57,565 nt of DNA, taken from Mesonia sp. GTDB taxonomy: Bacteria > Bacteroidota > Bacteroidia > Flavobacteriales > Flavobacteriaceae. A program made the position numbers and the translations under genes. Each line of letters opens with the position of its first letter. The first letter of the stretch is position 1. Location of the stretch: assembly GCA_012964435.1 (NCBI GenBank), contig DTTX01000041.1, positions 43,695-101,259 on the forward strand, written 5' to 3'. Shown one piece after another: positions 48,033-57,194 of the stretch. The notes beneath the pieces were generated by a model. That model was not told where the DNA came from. It was given only the letters and a program-made list of their open reading frames with translations, and ran no database searches.

Positions 48033-50963
48033 ATGGGATTAAAAAACTATTTGATTTATTGTTTTTCCTTTATAGGTTTTATGGCTTGGTCACAATCAGA
48101 ACGTAACGGTCAAGTTATCGAAGCTGGTACAGAAATGCCTATTCCTGGGGTGAATGTCATTGTAAAAGGAACTAGTAATGGTGTAGTAACCGATTTTGAT
48201 GGTAATTATACAATTAATGCTACTGCGCAAGATACATTAGTATTTTCTTACGTTGGCTTTTCTAGTCAAGAAATTGCGGTGGGTAATAAAAATACGATTA
48301 ATGTAAGTCTTTCTGAAAATGCTGAATCATTATCAGAAATAGTGGTTGTTGGTTACGGTGCTCAAAAAAGAGAAGATATTACGGGAGCTGTTGGGGTGAT
48401 TGATGCTGCAGAAACTTTTGAAGAAAGGCCTAATAACGATTTAGGATCTCTAATACAAGGGCAAGCGGCCGGAGTTCAGGTTTTAAAAAGTTCCGGTAAA
48501 CCTTCAGCCGGATTTAATATTCGAGTAAGAGGTACAAGTTCTATCGATGGTAATAGTGAACCATTATATGTGATCGATGGAGTTCCTACTCAAGATACTC
48601 GATCGTTAAACCCTTCAGATATTGAAAGTATCTCTATTTTAAAAGATGCTTCTTCTGCAGCAATCTATGGAGCGCAGGGAGCAAATGGAGTGGTTTTAAT
48701 TACTACAAAACAAGGTAAGTCAGATAAGGCTCAATTTCAATTTGATTCTTATGTAGGAGTTGCTCAAGTATGGAAAACTCTAGAAGTTTTAAATGCAGAA
48801 CAATATCGGGACTTAATGACTGAGTTAGGTAAAGATACCGATTGGAGCCAATACGATCAAAACACAGATTGGCAAGACAAAGTTTTTAGAAATGCTTTAT
48901 CACATAACTATCAAATATCTGTTTCAGGAAAAAATAACGGAACTCAATACTATATCTCAGGAGGCTATTTAAGTCAAGAAGGAGCAGTAAGAAGTGCAGA
49001 GATGGAGCGTTATAGCTTTAAAACTAATCTTTCTAAAGAAGTAAACGATTGGCTTAAAATAGGTACTAATATTAATTATACCCATTATTCAGATGTAGAT
49101 GTTACCGATAATGCTGCAGTAAATCAAGGTGGAGTTTTATTAGGTGTTCTAGCAACACCACCAAATATTGGCGTATATAATGAAGATGGAACATATACCA
49201 GTAACCCATTTCAAGATTGGGAAAACCCAATTTCAAGCACAGATGCTGCAGATAGAGGTTATAAAAACCAGCGTTTATTAGGTAATGTTTTTACAGAGAT
49301 TGAATTTTTAAAGCATTTTACATTACGTTCTAATTTCGGTATAGACTTTAATGCAGATCGTTACGATTACTTCTTAGATCCGTTTACTACAAGCTACGGC
49401 CGTGCGACTAATGGTATTGGTCGTTACAATACAAATATTAATAACTATTTTATTTGGGATAATACGTTACGCTACAAAAATACTTTTGGTGAACACAAAA
49501 TTGAAGGTTTAGTGGGTAGCGTTTATCAAAAAAATAGATGGGAAAATAGTAGTATCGAAAGAAGAAATTTTGCAAGTGCAGAAATTACTACTCCGGGAGC
49601 CGGTTCAGAAATTATCAGTGCCAATGCCGGTAAAAGTGAAAAAACAAATGCTTCATTTATTTCAAGAGTAAATTACGATTTTAAGAATAGATATTTATTA
49701 ACTGCAAATTTTAGAGCAGATGGTTCTAGTTCTTTCGGACCGAATAATAAATGGGGATACTTTCCTTCATTTTCTGTAGGTTGGAGAATTTCTAGAGAAT
49801 CATTTTTAGAAAATGTAGATAATTTATCAGAATTAAAACTGAGAGCAGGTTGGGGTATTGTAGGTAACGATACCGGAGGTTATGCATATTTAGCTCGTGT
49901 AGGTAGTGGTGGTAACTATCCAATTGGCGGGCAAACAATGCCGGGTACTTATCCTGCTACAATCGCTAATGACGATTTAAAATGGGAAGAATCAGAACAA
50001 ACCAATATAGGAGTAGACTTAGGTTTATTTGATGATAAAATTGTTTTTTCTGCTGACGCTTATTTAAAAAAGAATTACGATTTATTATTGAATAATCCTC
50101 TTCCGGTAGGTACCGGTTTTAGTTCTGCAGTACAAAATATTGGTGAAATTCAAAATAAAGGTTTAGAATTTCAACTAAATACAATTAACCTAACTACAGA
50201 TAATTTTTCTTGGAGTACTTCAGCTAATCTTTCTTTAAATAGAAATGAAGCAAAATATATTGTAGGTCAAGTAATTACTCGAGGTGGTGTAGCTAGTCGT
50301 GGTAATGTAAGTTTAATTGAAGAAGGCGAAGCTTTAGGTACTTTCTTTGGTTACCAATGGGGCGGCGTAGATCCGCAAACGGGAGATGTTTACTACATCG
50401 ATCAAAATGGAGAAAGTACTTTCGATCCAACTGCAGATGATAGAAAAATTATTGGAGATCCAAATCCAGATTTTATTTATAGTTTAGGAAATACATTTAC
50501 CTATAAGGATTTTAGCTTGAATATTTTCTTACAAGGTTCACAAGGTAACGATGTGTTTAATGCTACACGTTTACAGATGGAAGCAATGGTAGATTCTAAA
50601 AACCAATTAGCTACTGTAAATGATCGATGGAGACAACCCGGAGATATTACCAATATTCCTAGAGCTTTAGAAGGTGATACTAAAAACTCTCGACTTTCAA
50701 CCCGTTATGTAGAAGACGGTTCTTATTTAAGATTTAAAGCAGTGACTTTAAGTTATAACTTACCGCAAGCAGCTTTAGAAAAAATTCACTTAAATAATCT
50801 AAAGCTTTATTTAACCGGAGAGAACTTAATTACCATTACCGATTATTCTGGTTTTGATCCTGAAGTAAATGCTTTTGGAGGTAATACTGCAGTGCAGGGA
50901 GTAGATTTTGGTACGTACCCGCAAACCAGAAATGTAATTTTAGGAATGAATGTTAGATTTTAA
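48033..50963 (+). CDS. susC: SusC/RagA-type TonB-dependent outer-membrane transporter
   Basis: A 976-residue transporter. The signal peptide ends AWSQ (about 21). A carboxypeptidase-D regulatory-like domain (about 24-105, GQVIEAGTEMPIPGVNVIVKGTSNGVVTDFDGNYTINA) precedes the plug with SLSEIVVVGYGAQKREDITGAVG and NIRVRGTSSIDGNSEPLYVIDGVPT, then the 22-strand barrel ending RNVILGMNVRF. Paired with the SusD protein encoded next, it imports oligosaccharides. Neighbouring GH30 and GH3 enzymes point to beta-glucan fragments. Confidence 0.96.
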   Translation: MGLKNYLIYCFSFIGFMAWSQSERNGQVIEAGTEMPIPGVNVIVKGTSNGVVTDFDGNYTINATAQDTLVFSYVGFSSQEIAVGNKNTINVSLSENAESLSEIVVVGYGAQKREDITGAVGVIDAAETFEERPNNDLGSLIQGQAAGVQVLKSSGKPSAGFNIRVRGTSSIDGNSEPLYVIDGVPTQDTRSLNPSDIESISILKDASSAAIYGAQGANGVVLITTKQGKSDKAQFQFDSYVGVAQVWKTLEVLNAEQYRDLMTELGKDTDWSQYDQNTDWQDKVFRNALSHNYQISVSGKNNGTQYYISGGYLSQEGAVRSAEMERYSFKTNLSKEVNDWLKIGTNINYTHYSDVDVTDNAAVNQGGVLLGVLATPPNIGVYNEDGTYTSNPFQDWENPISSTDAADRGYKNQRLLGNVFTEIEFLKHFTLRSNFGIDFNADRYDYFLDPFTTSYGRATNGIGRYNTNINNYFIWDNTLRYKNTFGEHKIEGLVGSVYQKNRWENSSIERRNFASAEITTPGAGSEIISANAGKSEKTNASFISRVNYDFKNRYLLTANFRADGSSSFGPNNKWGYFPSFSVGWRISRESFLENVDNLSELKLRAGWGIVGNDTGGYAYLARVGSGGNYPIGGQTMPGTYPATIANDDLKWEESEQTNIGVDLGLFDDKIVFSADAYLKKNYDLLLNNPLPVGTGFSSAVQNIGEIQNKGLEFQLNTINLTTDNFSWSTSANLSLNRNEAKYIVGQVITRGGVASRGNVSLIEEGEALGTFFGYQWGGVDPQTGDVYYIDQNGESTFDPTADDRKIIGDPNPDFIYSLGNTFTYKDFSLNIFLQGSQGNDVFNATRLQMEAMVDSKNQLATVNDRWRQPGDITNIPRALEGDTKNSRLSTRYVEDGSYLRFKAVTLSYNLPQAALEKIHLNNLKLYLTGENLITITDYSGFDPEVNAFGGNTAVQGVDFGTYPQTRNVILGMNVRF

Positions 50964-50970
50964 ATTGATT

Positions 50971-52458
50971 ATGAATATGAGAAACTTTAAAAAATACATA
51001 GTTTATTCAATGTTAGCAGGAATTGCTTTTTCTTGTAACGACGAATTAGAGATTGAACCAATTTCTGAAGAAACAGCCGCTTCGGCTTATTCAACAGGAC
51101 CTCAGATTCAAGCAGCGCTTACAGGTGTTTATGAGTCTTTTCAATCTTCAGATTATTATATATGGGATCGTTTAATTTATCAAGATGTAAGATCAGATAA
51201 TCACTATGCAGGTGGTGATAACCCGGAGATCTTTCAGTTTGATAGAGTAGATGTTACTCCAACTAATGGTCGTGTCTACGGAATGTGGGGAAATATTTAC
51301 AATGCAATTTCTAAAGCAAATATTGTATTAGAAAAAGCTCCCTTAGTAGAAGATAAGATAACAGACGAAGAGCGAGAGCAAGTTATTGGTCAAGCATATT
51401 TCTTACGCGCTTATCATTATTTTACATTGGTGAAGAATTTTGGAGATGTTCCTTTATACTTAGAATTTATAAGTACTCCAGACCCAAGTGTAACAAGATT
51501 ACCTAGAGCCGATGTAAATGAAGTTTATACACAAATTTTAGCAGATCTAGAGGAAGCATTATTAAGGCTGCCGGATGATTATGGTAACGATGCAAGTGTA
51601 AATAAAGCCAGAGCAACTAAAGGTGCTGCAAATGCATTATTTGCTAAAGTTTATGCGCAAATGCCAACTCCAGATTATAATAAGGTTTTAGAACATTCTA
51701 ATGCGGTGATCAATAGCCCGGCGGGTTATACTTTACTTTCTAATTATGCTGAATTATTTGATGGGAATCACTACAATAATTCTGAGTCGATCTTAGAAAT
51801 TCAGTTTTTAGGAGGAGATGAAGGTAACTGGGCGCCACAAATGCATTTACCACCGTCAGTAAGTGGTGACAGCTGGAGAAAATTTGTAACTCCATCTAAA
51901 GATCTAGTAGATGCTTTTGATGCTGAAGGAGATGTGGTACGTAAAAACGCAACCGTACTTTTTGAAAATGTACCGTGGATCGATGAATATTGGGGCAATG
52001 CACCCAATAGTAGCGTGGCTTTTGCTTACAAATGGAAAAATGCCAGTGCTTGGGCAAGTGCAGATAACGAATACTTACTTCGTCTAGCCGATATTATGCT
52101 ATTAAAAGCCGAAGCATTAAATGAGTTAGGGCAAACAGCTCAAGCTGCAGAAGTTGTAAACATAATTAGAGATCGAGCAGAATTGGAGGCATTAACTGCA
52201 GAAGCAACTGCATCTCAAACTGCATTGCGAGAGGCGATCTTAAAAGAGCGTCGATTAGAACTTGCTCAAGAAGCTAAACGTTGGGACGATTTAATAAGAT
52301 ACGACAAAGCGATAGAAGTAATGAACAGTGTCGACGATATCGATTTGAGTACCGGTCAATCGGTAAACTATAATGTTACTGAAACCGATTTATTACTTCC
52401 TATTCCGCAGAATGAAATTGATAGAAATCCTAACCTAACCCAAAACCCCGGATACTAA
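50971..52458 (+). CDS. susD: SusD/RagB-type glycan-binding lipoprotein
   Basis: A 495-residue surface lipoprotein. The lipobox (GIAFSC, Cys22) is followed by NDELEIEP, an acidic export signal. TPR-like helices and the RagB/SusD C-terminal domain follow (EQVIGQAYFLRAYHYFTLVKNFGDVPLYLEF; LRLADIMLLKAEALNELGQ; AILKERRLELAQEAKRWDDLIRY). It caps the SusC channel and captures oligosaccharide. ATG 50971 (or 50977) is preferred over a frame start at 50950 inside susC. The downstream GH30 starts one base after the stop. Confidence 0.95.
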   Translation: MNMRNFKKYIVYSMLAGIAFSCNDELEIEPISEETAASAYSTGPQIQAALTGVYESFQSSDYYIWDRLIYQDVRSDNHYAGGDNPEIFQFDRVDVTPTNGRVYGMWGNIYNAISKANIVLEKAPLVEDKITDEEREQVIGQAYFLRAYHYFTLVKNFGDVPLYLEFISTPDPSVTRLPRADVNEVYTQILADLEEALLRLPDDYGNDASVNKARATKGAANALFAKVYAQMPTPDYNKVLEHSNAVINSPAGYTLLSNYAELFDGNHYNNSESILEIQFLGGDEGNWAPQMHLPPSVSGDSWRKFVTPSKDLVDAFDAEGDVVRKNATVLFENVPWIDEYWGNAPNSSVAFAYKWKNASAWASADNEYLLRLADIMLLKAEALNELGQTAQAAEVVNIIRDRAELEALTAEATASQTALREAILKERRLELAQEAKRWDDLIRYDKAIEVMNSVDDIDLSTGQSVNYNVTETDLLLPIPQNEIDRNPNLTQNPGY

Positions 52459-52459
52459 A

Positions 52460-53908
52460 ATGAAGAAGATATTTTTAAGTATTGCTATTGCAGCAACTTT
52501 AATTGCCTGTTCAGACGATGATACCAAAAGCTATCCGCCGCCAACTACCGGCGGAAGCGGTAACGAGGTAGGAACAGCACAAATTTGGGTAACAAGTGGC
52601 GATCAAAGTCGCTTACTTTCTGCCCAAGATAATTTAAGTATAATCGATAATAATGAAACTACATATCCTTCAATTAGCATTAATGAGAGTGAGCAAATGC
52701 AAGAAATTGAAGGTTTTGGTGCGGCCTTAACCGGTTCTTCAGCATATTTGATCAATAACTTAAATGCAGCTCAAAAGAACAGTTTACTCTCAGATTTATT
52801 TAATGTTGAAAGTGGAGCAGGAATGAGTTATTTAAGATTAACTATGGGAGCTTCAGATTTTTCGTTAGGCGATTTTACGTATAACGATCTACCACAAGGC
52901 CAAGAAGATGCTACGTTAGCAAACTTCTCGATAGCTCAAGATGAAGCACACGTAATTCCGGTAGCCAATAGTATTCTATCGATTAATCCTGAAGTTAAGT
53001 TTATGGGAAGTCCTTGGAGTGCTCCTGCTTGGATGAAAACAAACGAAAGTTTATACGGTGGGAAATTAGTATCACAGTGGTACGAAACCTATGCTAATTA
53101 TTTTGTGAAGTACATACAAGCTTACCAAACGAATGGGATCACGATAGATGCTGTTACTCCGCAAAACGAACCTTTGCATACCGCAGGTTACCCTACAATG
53201 CGCATGGAAGCAGATGAGCAGGCAGATTTTATTAAAAATGCCTTAGGACCTGCTTTTGCTGAAGAGAATATTTCAACAAAAATTATTGCTTACGATCATA
53301 ATTTTGATGAGCCGGGTTACCCGATGACGGTTTTAGATGATGCAGATGCGAATCAATATGTTTCAGGTAGTGCTTTTCACGCCTATGCGGGTCAAGTAAG
53401 CGCTATGTCTCAAGTACATAATGCATATCCAGACAAAGGACTTTATTTTACCGAGATATCTGGAGGAGAATGGAGTACAGATTTTTCGAGCAACCTACGC
53501 TGGTATACCCAGAATATTTTGATCGGGACTACCAAAAACTGGTCTAAAACTGCTTTGTTTTGGAATCTTGCTTTAGATGAAAATCACGGACCTACAAATA
53601 ACGGATGTCAAGATTGTAGAGGTGTTGTTACAATAAATTCTTCCGGAGAAATAGAAAAGAATGAAGAATATTATGCCATCGCTCATTTTTCAAAATTTGT
53701 AAGACCGGGTGCGTATCGAATTGGCTCTTCTAATTTTCCGGATAATTCAGGTCTTTCTGGGGTTGCCTTTCAAAATCCGGATGGGAGCAAAGTATTAATT
53801 GTGTTGAATGAAACGCCTTCTTCAAAAACATTTTCAGCAATAATGGGTGAAAATAGATTTGATGGTACCATCGCACAAGAAAGTGTAGCCACGATCACTT
53901 GGCAATAA
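52460..53908 (+). CDS. GH30 family glycoside hydrolase lipoprotein, first copy
   Basis: A 482-residue lipoprotein. The lipobox IAC (Cys17) is followed by SDDDTK, the flavobacterial surface-export signature. GH30 clan-A barrel: EIEGFGAALTGSSAYLINNL, YLRLTMGASDFSLGDFTY, GSPWSAPAWMKTN. The acid/base is Glu237 in TPQNEPLH and the nucleophile Glu332 in YFTEISGG. Bacteroidota GH30_3 enzymes of this kind are endo-beta-1,6-glucanases; GH30_1 glucosylceramidase-like activity is the alternative. It probably cuts polymer outside the cell before SusCD uptake. Confidence 0.92.
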   Translation: MKKIFLSIAIAATLIACSDDDTKSYPPPTTGGSGNEVGTAQIWVTSGDQSRLLSAQDNLSIIDNNETTYPSISINESEQMQEIEGFGAALTGSSAYLINNLNAAQKNSLLSDLFNVESGAGMSYLRLTMGASDFSLGDFTYNDLPQGQEDATLANFSIAQDEAHVIPVANSILSINPEVKFMGSPWSAPAWMKTNESLYGGKLVSQWYETYANYFVKYIQAYQTNGITIDAVTPQNEPLHTAGYPTMRMEADEQADFIKNALGPAFAEENISTKIIAYDHNFDEPGYPMTVLDDADANQYVSGSAFHAYAGQVSAMSQVHNAYPDKGLYFTEISGGEWSTDFSSNLRWYTQNILIGTTKNWSKTALFWNLALDENHGPTNNGCQDCRGVVTINSSGEIEKNEEYYAIAHFSKFVRPGAYRIGSSNFPDNSGLSGVAFQNPDGSKVLIVLNETPSSKTFSAIMGENRFDGTIAQESVATITWQ

Positions 53909-53925
53909 CATTAAAACTTTTTAAA

Positions 53926-55656
53926 ATGAAAAAATATTATAGTTATATACTTATTTGTTTTACGGTTTTTGGACTTATAAGCTGTGAAAACGACGATAAT
54001 TTAGCTCCGGTAGGTAACTGGGAGCTTTCAGAACCATCACTAATTTCACCAGATGATGGAGAAGAAATTTTACTACAAGAAGATCGTGCTAACGAAACCT
54101 TTTATTTCGAATGGGAAAAAGCAGTCTCAACGGCAGGTTTTCAAGTTCGCTACGAACTTCAGATCGATACCTTAGGTAGCGAAAATCATGATTCTCCTAT
54201 TATTAGTATGAAATCTGATAATAATGGTAAAGCTACTACTGCAAGCATTCAGGCTTCAGATCTAGATCTAGCTTTGTCTTACGCAGGTTATTCAGCTAAC
54301 GAATCTTCAGAATTAGAATGGACGGTGGTAGCAATTTGTCAAGATACAAGAACTTACGCTACCAGAACATTCAATGTCATGCGTTTTGAAAATGAATATG
54401 TGCCGTCGCAATTATTTTTATCGGGTACAGCTACAGAAGCAGGAACAGATATCGCAATGGCCATCCCGATGCGTCATTTAGAAAATGCCTCTGGAGAAGC
54501 TACTTACATTTTTGAAGTATATACTTCATTAGAAGCCGGACAAACTTTTAAATTATATAGTAAACAAGAACTTCCGGCTCATCAATACGGTGGTGGCGAA
54601 GGTGTAATTGAGAAGAATGGATCTGCAATTGCTGTTGAAGAAAGTGGGCAATATCGAATTACCGTAAACTTAAATGATCATACTTATTCACTTTGGAAAA
54701 TTGAAAACTGGAGTATTGTGGGTAACATTATCCCGAATGGTTGGGGTGGTGACGAACCTTTGGAGTATATTGGTAACGGTATTTGGGAAAAAACAATGTT
54801 TTTAACGGTACCAAATGGAGAAAACGGTGGATTTTTATTTAGAGCTAACCATGATTGGGGCTATTTATTAAAAAGAATTCAAGGTACTTCGAATGAAGTT
54901 TATATGGAATCTCAAGCCGGTGATGCTGGTATTGATATTGAAGATATTCCGTTAAATAATTCAGGAGAATTTACGGTGACTTTAGATTTATCGGGAGATA
55001 CTTATACCTATAATTTAGAGAGTAATTTAAGCGCTCCTTCAGAGACGCCTTCAAGTTTATTCTTATTAGAAAACGGAACTTCGATTGCTGAATTTTCTTT
55101 AGATCAGGATACTTTCACTTCAGAATATTTACCATTACAAGCAGGAATGAGTTATTCTTTAAATAGTGCTCAAGATGGTTCTGGTACTTCTTATTTTACT
55201 TCAAATATTATAGGAGCAACCGATAGCCCAGATGGTGATAGTGTAGCTTCTGGAATTTCTTTTGTAGAGGGTGAAGGAGAGTTTAGCGTAGATCACGATC
55301 AAGCCTATAAGCTAAGCTTTAATTTTGCAACCGGAAGTGGTAGTTGGCAATACTACAACATCAAATTATTTCATTGGCAAAATTGGGAAGATCGTAATGA
55401 GTTTTTAATGACTTATGTTCACCCGATGCAATTTACCACAACTCAAAATTTAGAGGCAGGTTATAACCTTAAATTCAACTCACCTTGGGATGTACAGTTT
55501 GGTACACCAGATGGTGGTGATAACTCACTAATGAGCGGAGCTTTAATTAATGGTGGTGGCGATTTAAATCCTATCACACAATCAGGAAGCTACGAAGCGA
55601 ATTTAACCGTAGATGCAACTTATACAAATGCAACATTTGAGTTCGTAGCACAATAA
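53926..55656 (+). CDS. SusE/SusF-like surface glycan-binding lipoprotein
   Basis: A 576-residue lipoprotein. Cys20 in the lipobox LISC is followed by ENDDN. The N-terminal SusE Ig-like domain (about 25-140, PSLISPDDGEEILL... YELQIDTLG) precedes three beta-sandwich modules (about 145-245, 247-350 and 355-560) with aromatic-rich segments NWSIVGNIIPNGWGGDEPLEYIGNGIW and WQNWEDRNEF, typical of starch- or glucan-binding modules. It has no catalytic motif. It would hold polysaccharide near the two GH30 enzymes and SusCD. The start Met at 53926 gives a clean signal peptide. Confidence 0.87.
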   Translation: MKKYYSYILICFTVFGLISCENDDNLAPVGNWELSEPSLISPDDGEEILLQEDRANETFYFEWEKAVSTAGFQVRYELQIDTLGSENHDSPIISMKSDNNGKATTASIQASDLDLALSYAGYSANESSELEWTVVAICQDTRTYATRTFNVMRFENEYVPSQLFLSGTATEAGTDIAMAIPMRHLENASGEATYIFEVYTSLEAGQTFKLYSKQELPAHQYGGGEGVIEKNGSAIAVEESGQYRITVNLNDHTYSLWKIENWSIVGNIIPNGWGGDEPLEYIGNGIWEKTMFLTVPNGENGGFLFRANHDWGYLLKRIQGTSNEVYMESQAGDAGIDIEDIPLNNSGEFTVTLDLSGDTYTYNLESNLSAPSETPSSLFLLENGTSIAEFSLDQDTFTSEYLPLQAGMSYSLNSAQDGSGTSYFTSNIIGATDSPDGDSVASGISFVEGEGEFSVDHDQAYKLSFNFATGSGSWQYYNIKLFHWQNWEDRNEFLMTYVHPMQFTTTQNLEAGYNLKFNSPWDVQFGTPDGGDNSLMSGALINGGGDLNPITQSGSYEANLTVDATYTNATFEFVAQ

Positions 55657-55677
55657 ATCATATTTTACTAAACTTTT

Positions 55678-55711
55678 CTAAGCAGATGATCTTAGCCAAT
55701 CATCTGCTTAG
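55678..55711 (+). promoter_or_regulatory. 13-bp perfect hairpin between the SusE-like and second GH30 genes
   Basis: CTAAGCAGATGAT (55678-55690) and ATCATCTGCTTAG (55699-55711) with an 8-base loop, ending 16 bases before the ATG. No T run follows, so it is a likely mRNA-stability or processing hairpin rather than a terminator. Confidence 0.75.
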
Positions 55712-55727
55712 GTATTTTCTAAACAGA

Positions 55728-57170
55728 ATGAATAAATTATTTCAAAAATGCGTAGGTATTTCTTTAGGTCTTGCAGTGCTAACATCGTTTAGCTCTTGTA
55801 TTGATGATTCTAAAGCGAATCCTTCCGCAGAAAAAAATAAAAGCCTGGGCAATGTTTATATTACCACTTTTAATGAAAAACAACTTTTAGCTGAAAGTGA
55901 GATCACAAATTCTGAAACTCAAAATGCTGAACACTTACCGGTTATTAAAATAAATGCTGAAAAAACCTACCAAACGATGGATGGTTTTGGTTATACTTTA
56001 ACCGGTGGTAGCGCAATGCACATTCACCAAATGTCAGATAAAGCTCGTCAAGATTTATTACAAGAATTATTTGGGCGAGATACCAATAGCATTGGCGTAA
56101 GTTATCTAAGAATAAGTGTTGGTGCTTCAGATCTAGATGCAGCGCCATTTTCTTATAACGATCTACCCGAGGGCGAAACCGATAAAAATTTAGAGCATTT
56201 CTCTTTGGCAAATGATACACTTTATTTAATTCCGGTGTTAAAAGAGATCATTAAAATTCAACCTGATATTAAAATTTTAGGTTCACCTTGGTCTCCACCA
56301 AAATGGATGAAAACCAATAAAGATACCCGCGGCGGAAGTTTAAAAGAAGAATTTTACGATAGTTATGCCAATTACTTTGTAAAATATATTGAAGCGATGA
56401 AGGCTGAAGGAATTACGATCGATGCGATTACCGTACAAAATGAACCTTTGCATCCCGGTAACAATCCAAGTTTATTGATGGAAGCTGAACAACAAAAGGG
56501 ATTTGTAAAAAATCATTTAGGACCAATTTTCAAAGAAAATAATATCGAAACCAAGATCATTGTGTACGATCACAATGCCGATCGTCCCGATTATCCTATC
56601 ACGATCTTAAACGATTCTGTAGCAGCAAAATATATTGATGGTTCTGCATTTCATTTATATGGAGGCGAGGTAGATGCAATTTCAAAAGTTCACGAAGCGC
56701 ATCCCGATAAAAACCTATATTTTACAGAACAATGGGTAGGAGCTCCAGGCAATTTTGCTAAAGAAATGAACTGGCATACCGAAAATTTAATAATCGGTGC
56801 GACTAGAAATTGGTGTAAAACAGTTTTAGAGTGGAATGTTGCTGCAGACGAAAATCAACAACCGCATACCGATCGTGGTGGTTGTGATCGTTGTTTGGGC
56901 GCAATAACCATTAATGGAGACGAGGTTACTAGAGAACCTGCATATTATATTATTGCGCAAGCTTCAAAATTTGTAATGCCCGGTTCTGTTAGAATCGAAT
57001 CTAATTTACTGGAAGAATTACCAAATGTTGCTTTTAAAACTCCTGAAGGTAAAATTGTAGTGATCGTTCAGAATAAAAATAAAAAAGCGCAATCATTTCA
57101 ACTTCAATTAGAAAATGAAACACTTGAAGTGAAATTACCGGCAGAATCGGTTGGTACTTATGTAATTTAA
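55728..57170 (+). CDS. GH30 family glycoside hydrolase lipoprotein, second copy
   Basis: A 480-residue paralogue of the first GH30. The lipobox SSC (Cys24) is followed by IDDSK. MDGFGYTLTGGSAMHIHQM, YLRISVGASDLDAAPFSY and GSPWSPPKWMKTN define the barrel. The acid/base is Glu239 in TVQNEPLH and the nucleophile Glu334 in YFTEQWVG. Both copies share a Cys-x-x-Cys pair near the end of the barrel (GCDRCLG here). The nucleophile loop differs (EQWVGAPG versus EISGGEW), suggesting different product or linkage preference. It lies between the SusE-like gene and the GH3 gene. Met at 55728 was chosen; upstream residues overlap the hairpin. Confidence 0.92.
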   Translation: MNKLFQKCVGISLGLAVLTSFSSCIDDSKANPSAEKNKSLGNVYITTFNEKQLLAESEITNSETQNAEHLPVIKINAEKTYQTMDGFGYTLTGGSAMHIHQMSDKARQDLLQELFGRDTNSIGVSYLRISVGASDLDAAPFSYNDLPEGETDKNLEHFSLANDTLYLIPVLKEIIKIQPDIKILGSPWSPPKWMKTNKDTRGGSLKEEFYDSYANYFVKYIEAMKAEGITIDAITVQNEPLHPGNNPSLLMEAEQQKGFVKNHLGPIFKENNIETKIIVYDHNADRPDYPITILNDSVAAKYIDGSAFHLYGGEVDAISKVHEAHPDKNLYFTEQWVGAPGNFAKEMNWHTENLIIGATRNWCKTVLEWNVAADENQQPHTDRGGCDRCLGAITINGDEVTREPAYYIIAQASKFVMPGSVRIESNLLEELPNVAFKTPEGKIVVIVQNKNKKAQSFQLQLENETLEVKLPAESVGTYVI

Positions 57171-57194
57171 AAATCCCCAAAAACTATAAACTTT

